Part shown: positions 5,588 to 5,619 of the stretch, one piece after another
Layout: each line of letters opens with the position of its first letter
How positions within the stretch are numbered: the stretch's first letter is position 1
NCBI GenBank assembly: GCA_025350775.1
Contig: JANXXF010000447.1
Span: forward strand, 1 to 5,619
Length of the DNA: 5,619 bases
DNA from: Actinomycetes bacterium
Lineage (GTDB): Bacteria; Actinomycetota; Thermoleophilia; Gaiellales; Gaiellaceae
Reading direction: 5' to 3'
The notes under the pieces: generated by a model
Database searches by the model: none
Told to the model about the DNA's origin: nothing
The model's input: only the letters and a program-made list of their open reading frames with translations
Translations under genes and position numbers: made by a program

Positions 5588-5593
5588 AGCGTA
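5588..5593 (-). promoter_or_regulatory. Candidate -10 box of radA, leaderless spacing
   Basis: The minus strand reads TACGCT, a TANNNT match, followed by exactly 6 nt (GAGCCG) and then the GTG start at 5581. The predicted transcription start is therefore the first base of the start codon. No purine-rich Shine-Dalgarno is present between 5582 and 5600 and no -35 is recognisable before the window end. Confidence 0.4.
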
Positions 5594-5619
5594 CCCGGGG
5601 GTGGAAACGGTGGGGGGGG

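Noticed and set aside
5612..5619. Run of eight G at the window end
   Set aside because: It is a short homopolymer at the edge with no context; it could be natural or a sequence-end artefact.

Overview
This is a GC-rich (roughly 70% by eye), tightly packed chromosomal segment with six genes, no RNA gene, no mobile element and no CRISPR array. The carD-ispD-...-ispF order next to radA matches the arrangement in Actinobacteria (in Mycobacterium tuberculosis radA lies near carD, and carD-ispD-ispF are consecutive). The GC content, the GTG and TTG starts and the form of CarD point to a deep-branching high-GC actinobacterium, perhaps Thermoleophilia/Solirubrobacterales. That placement is inference from recalled family sequences, not from a search.

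Layout, left to right. Bases 507-1 (minus, cut by the window edge) encode the N-terminal 169 residues of a periplasmic-binding-protein-fold protein of the cobalamin/Fe-siderophore type, with no signal peptide. Only 24 bp away, a divergent 289-residue EamA/DMT-type membrane transporter runs 532-1401 (plus). It converges on ispF across a 60-bp junction holding a 19-bp tandem repeat and a 13-bp sequence that contains the stop codon of each gene. From 4044 down to 1462 on the minus strand lies a predicted transcription unit: carD, ispD, a PHP-family phosphoesterase (histidinol-phosphatase-like), and ispF. Its genes are spaced 6 bp, 16 bp and -4 bp apart. radA (5581-4199, minus) lies upstream on the same strand and is separated from carD by a 154-bp gap.

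How the genes work together. IspD and IspF catalyse the third and fifth steps of the MEP (non-mevalonate) isoprenoid pathway. CarD is an RNA-polymerase-binding regulator that stabilises open complexes, often at rRNA promoters. RadA is a DNA-repair ATPase. The PHP enzyme between ispD and ispF is the least expected member of the unit, and its substrate cannot be read from the sequence.

Regulation visible in the sequence. carD has a good sigma-A-type promoter (TAGACG-17-TACAAT), a leader of about 70 nt and a strong Shine-Dalgarno. In contrast, radA and the EamA gene each have a TANNNT hexamer ending exactly 6 nt before the start codon and no well-placed Shine-Dalgarno, as expected for leaderless mRNAs. 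The EamA hexamer overlaps an opposing TANNNT for the divergent gene, suggesting a bidirectional promoter. There is no gene-free stretch longer than 154 bp. I found no convincing novel multi-gene system; the points worth a second look are mostly regulatory.
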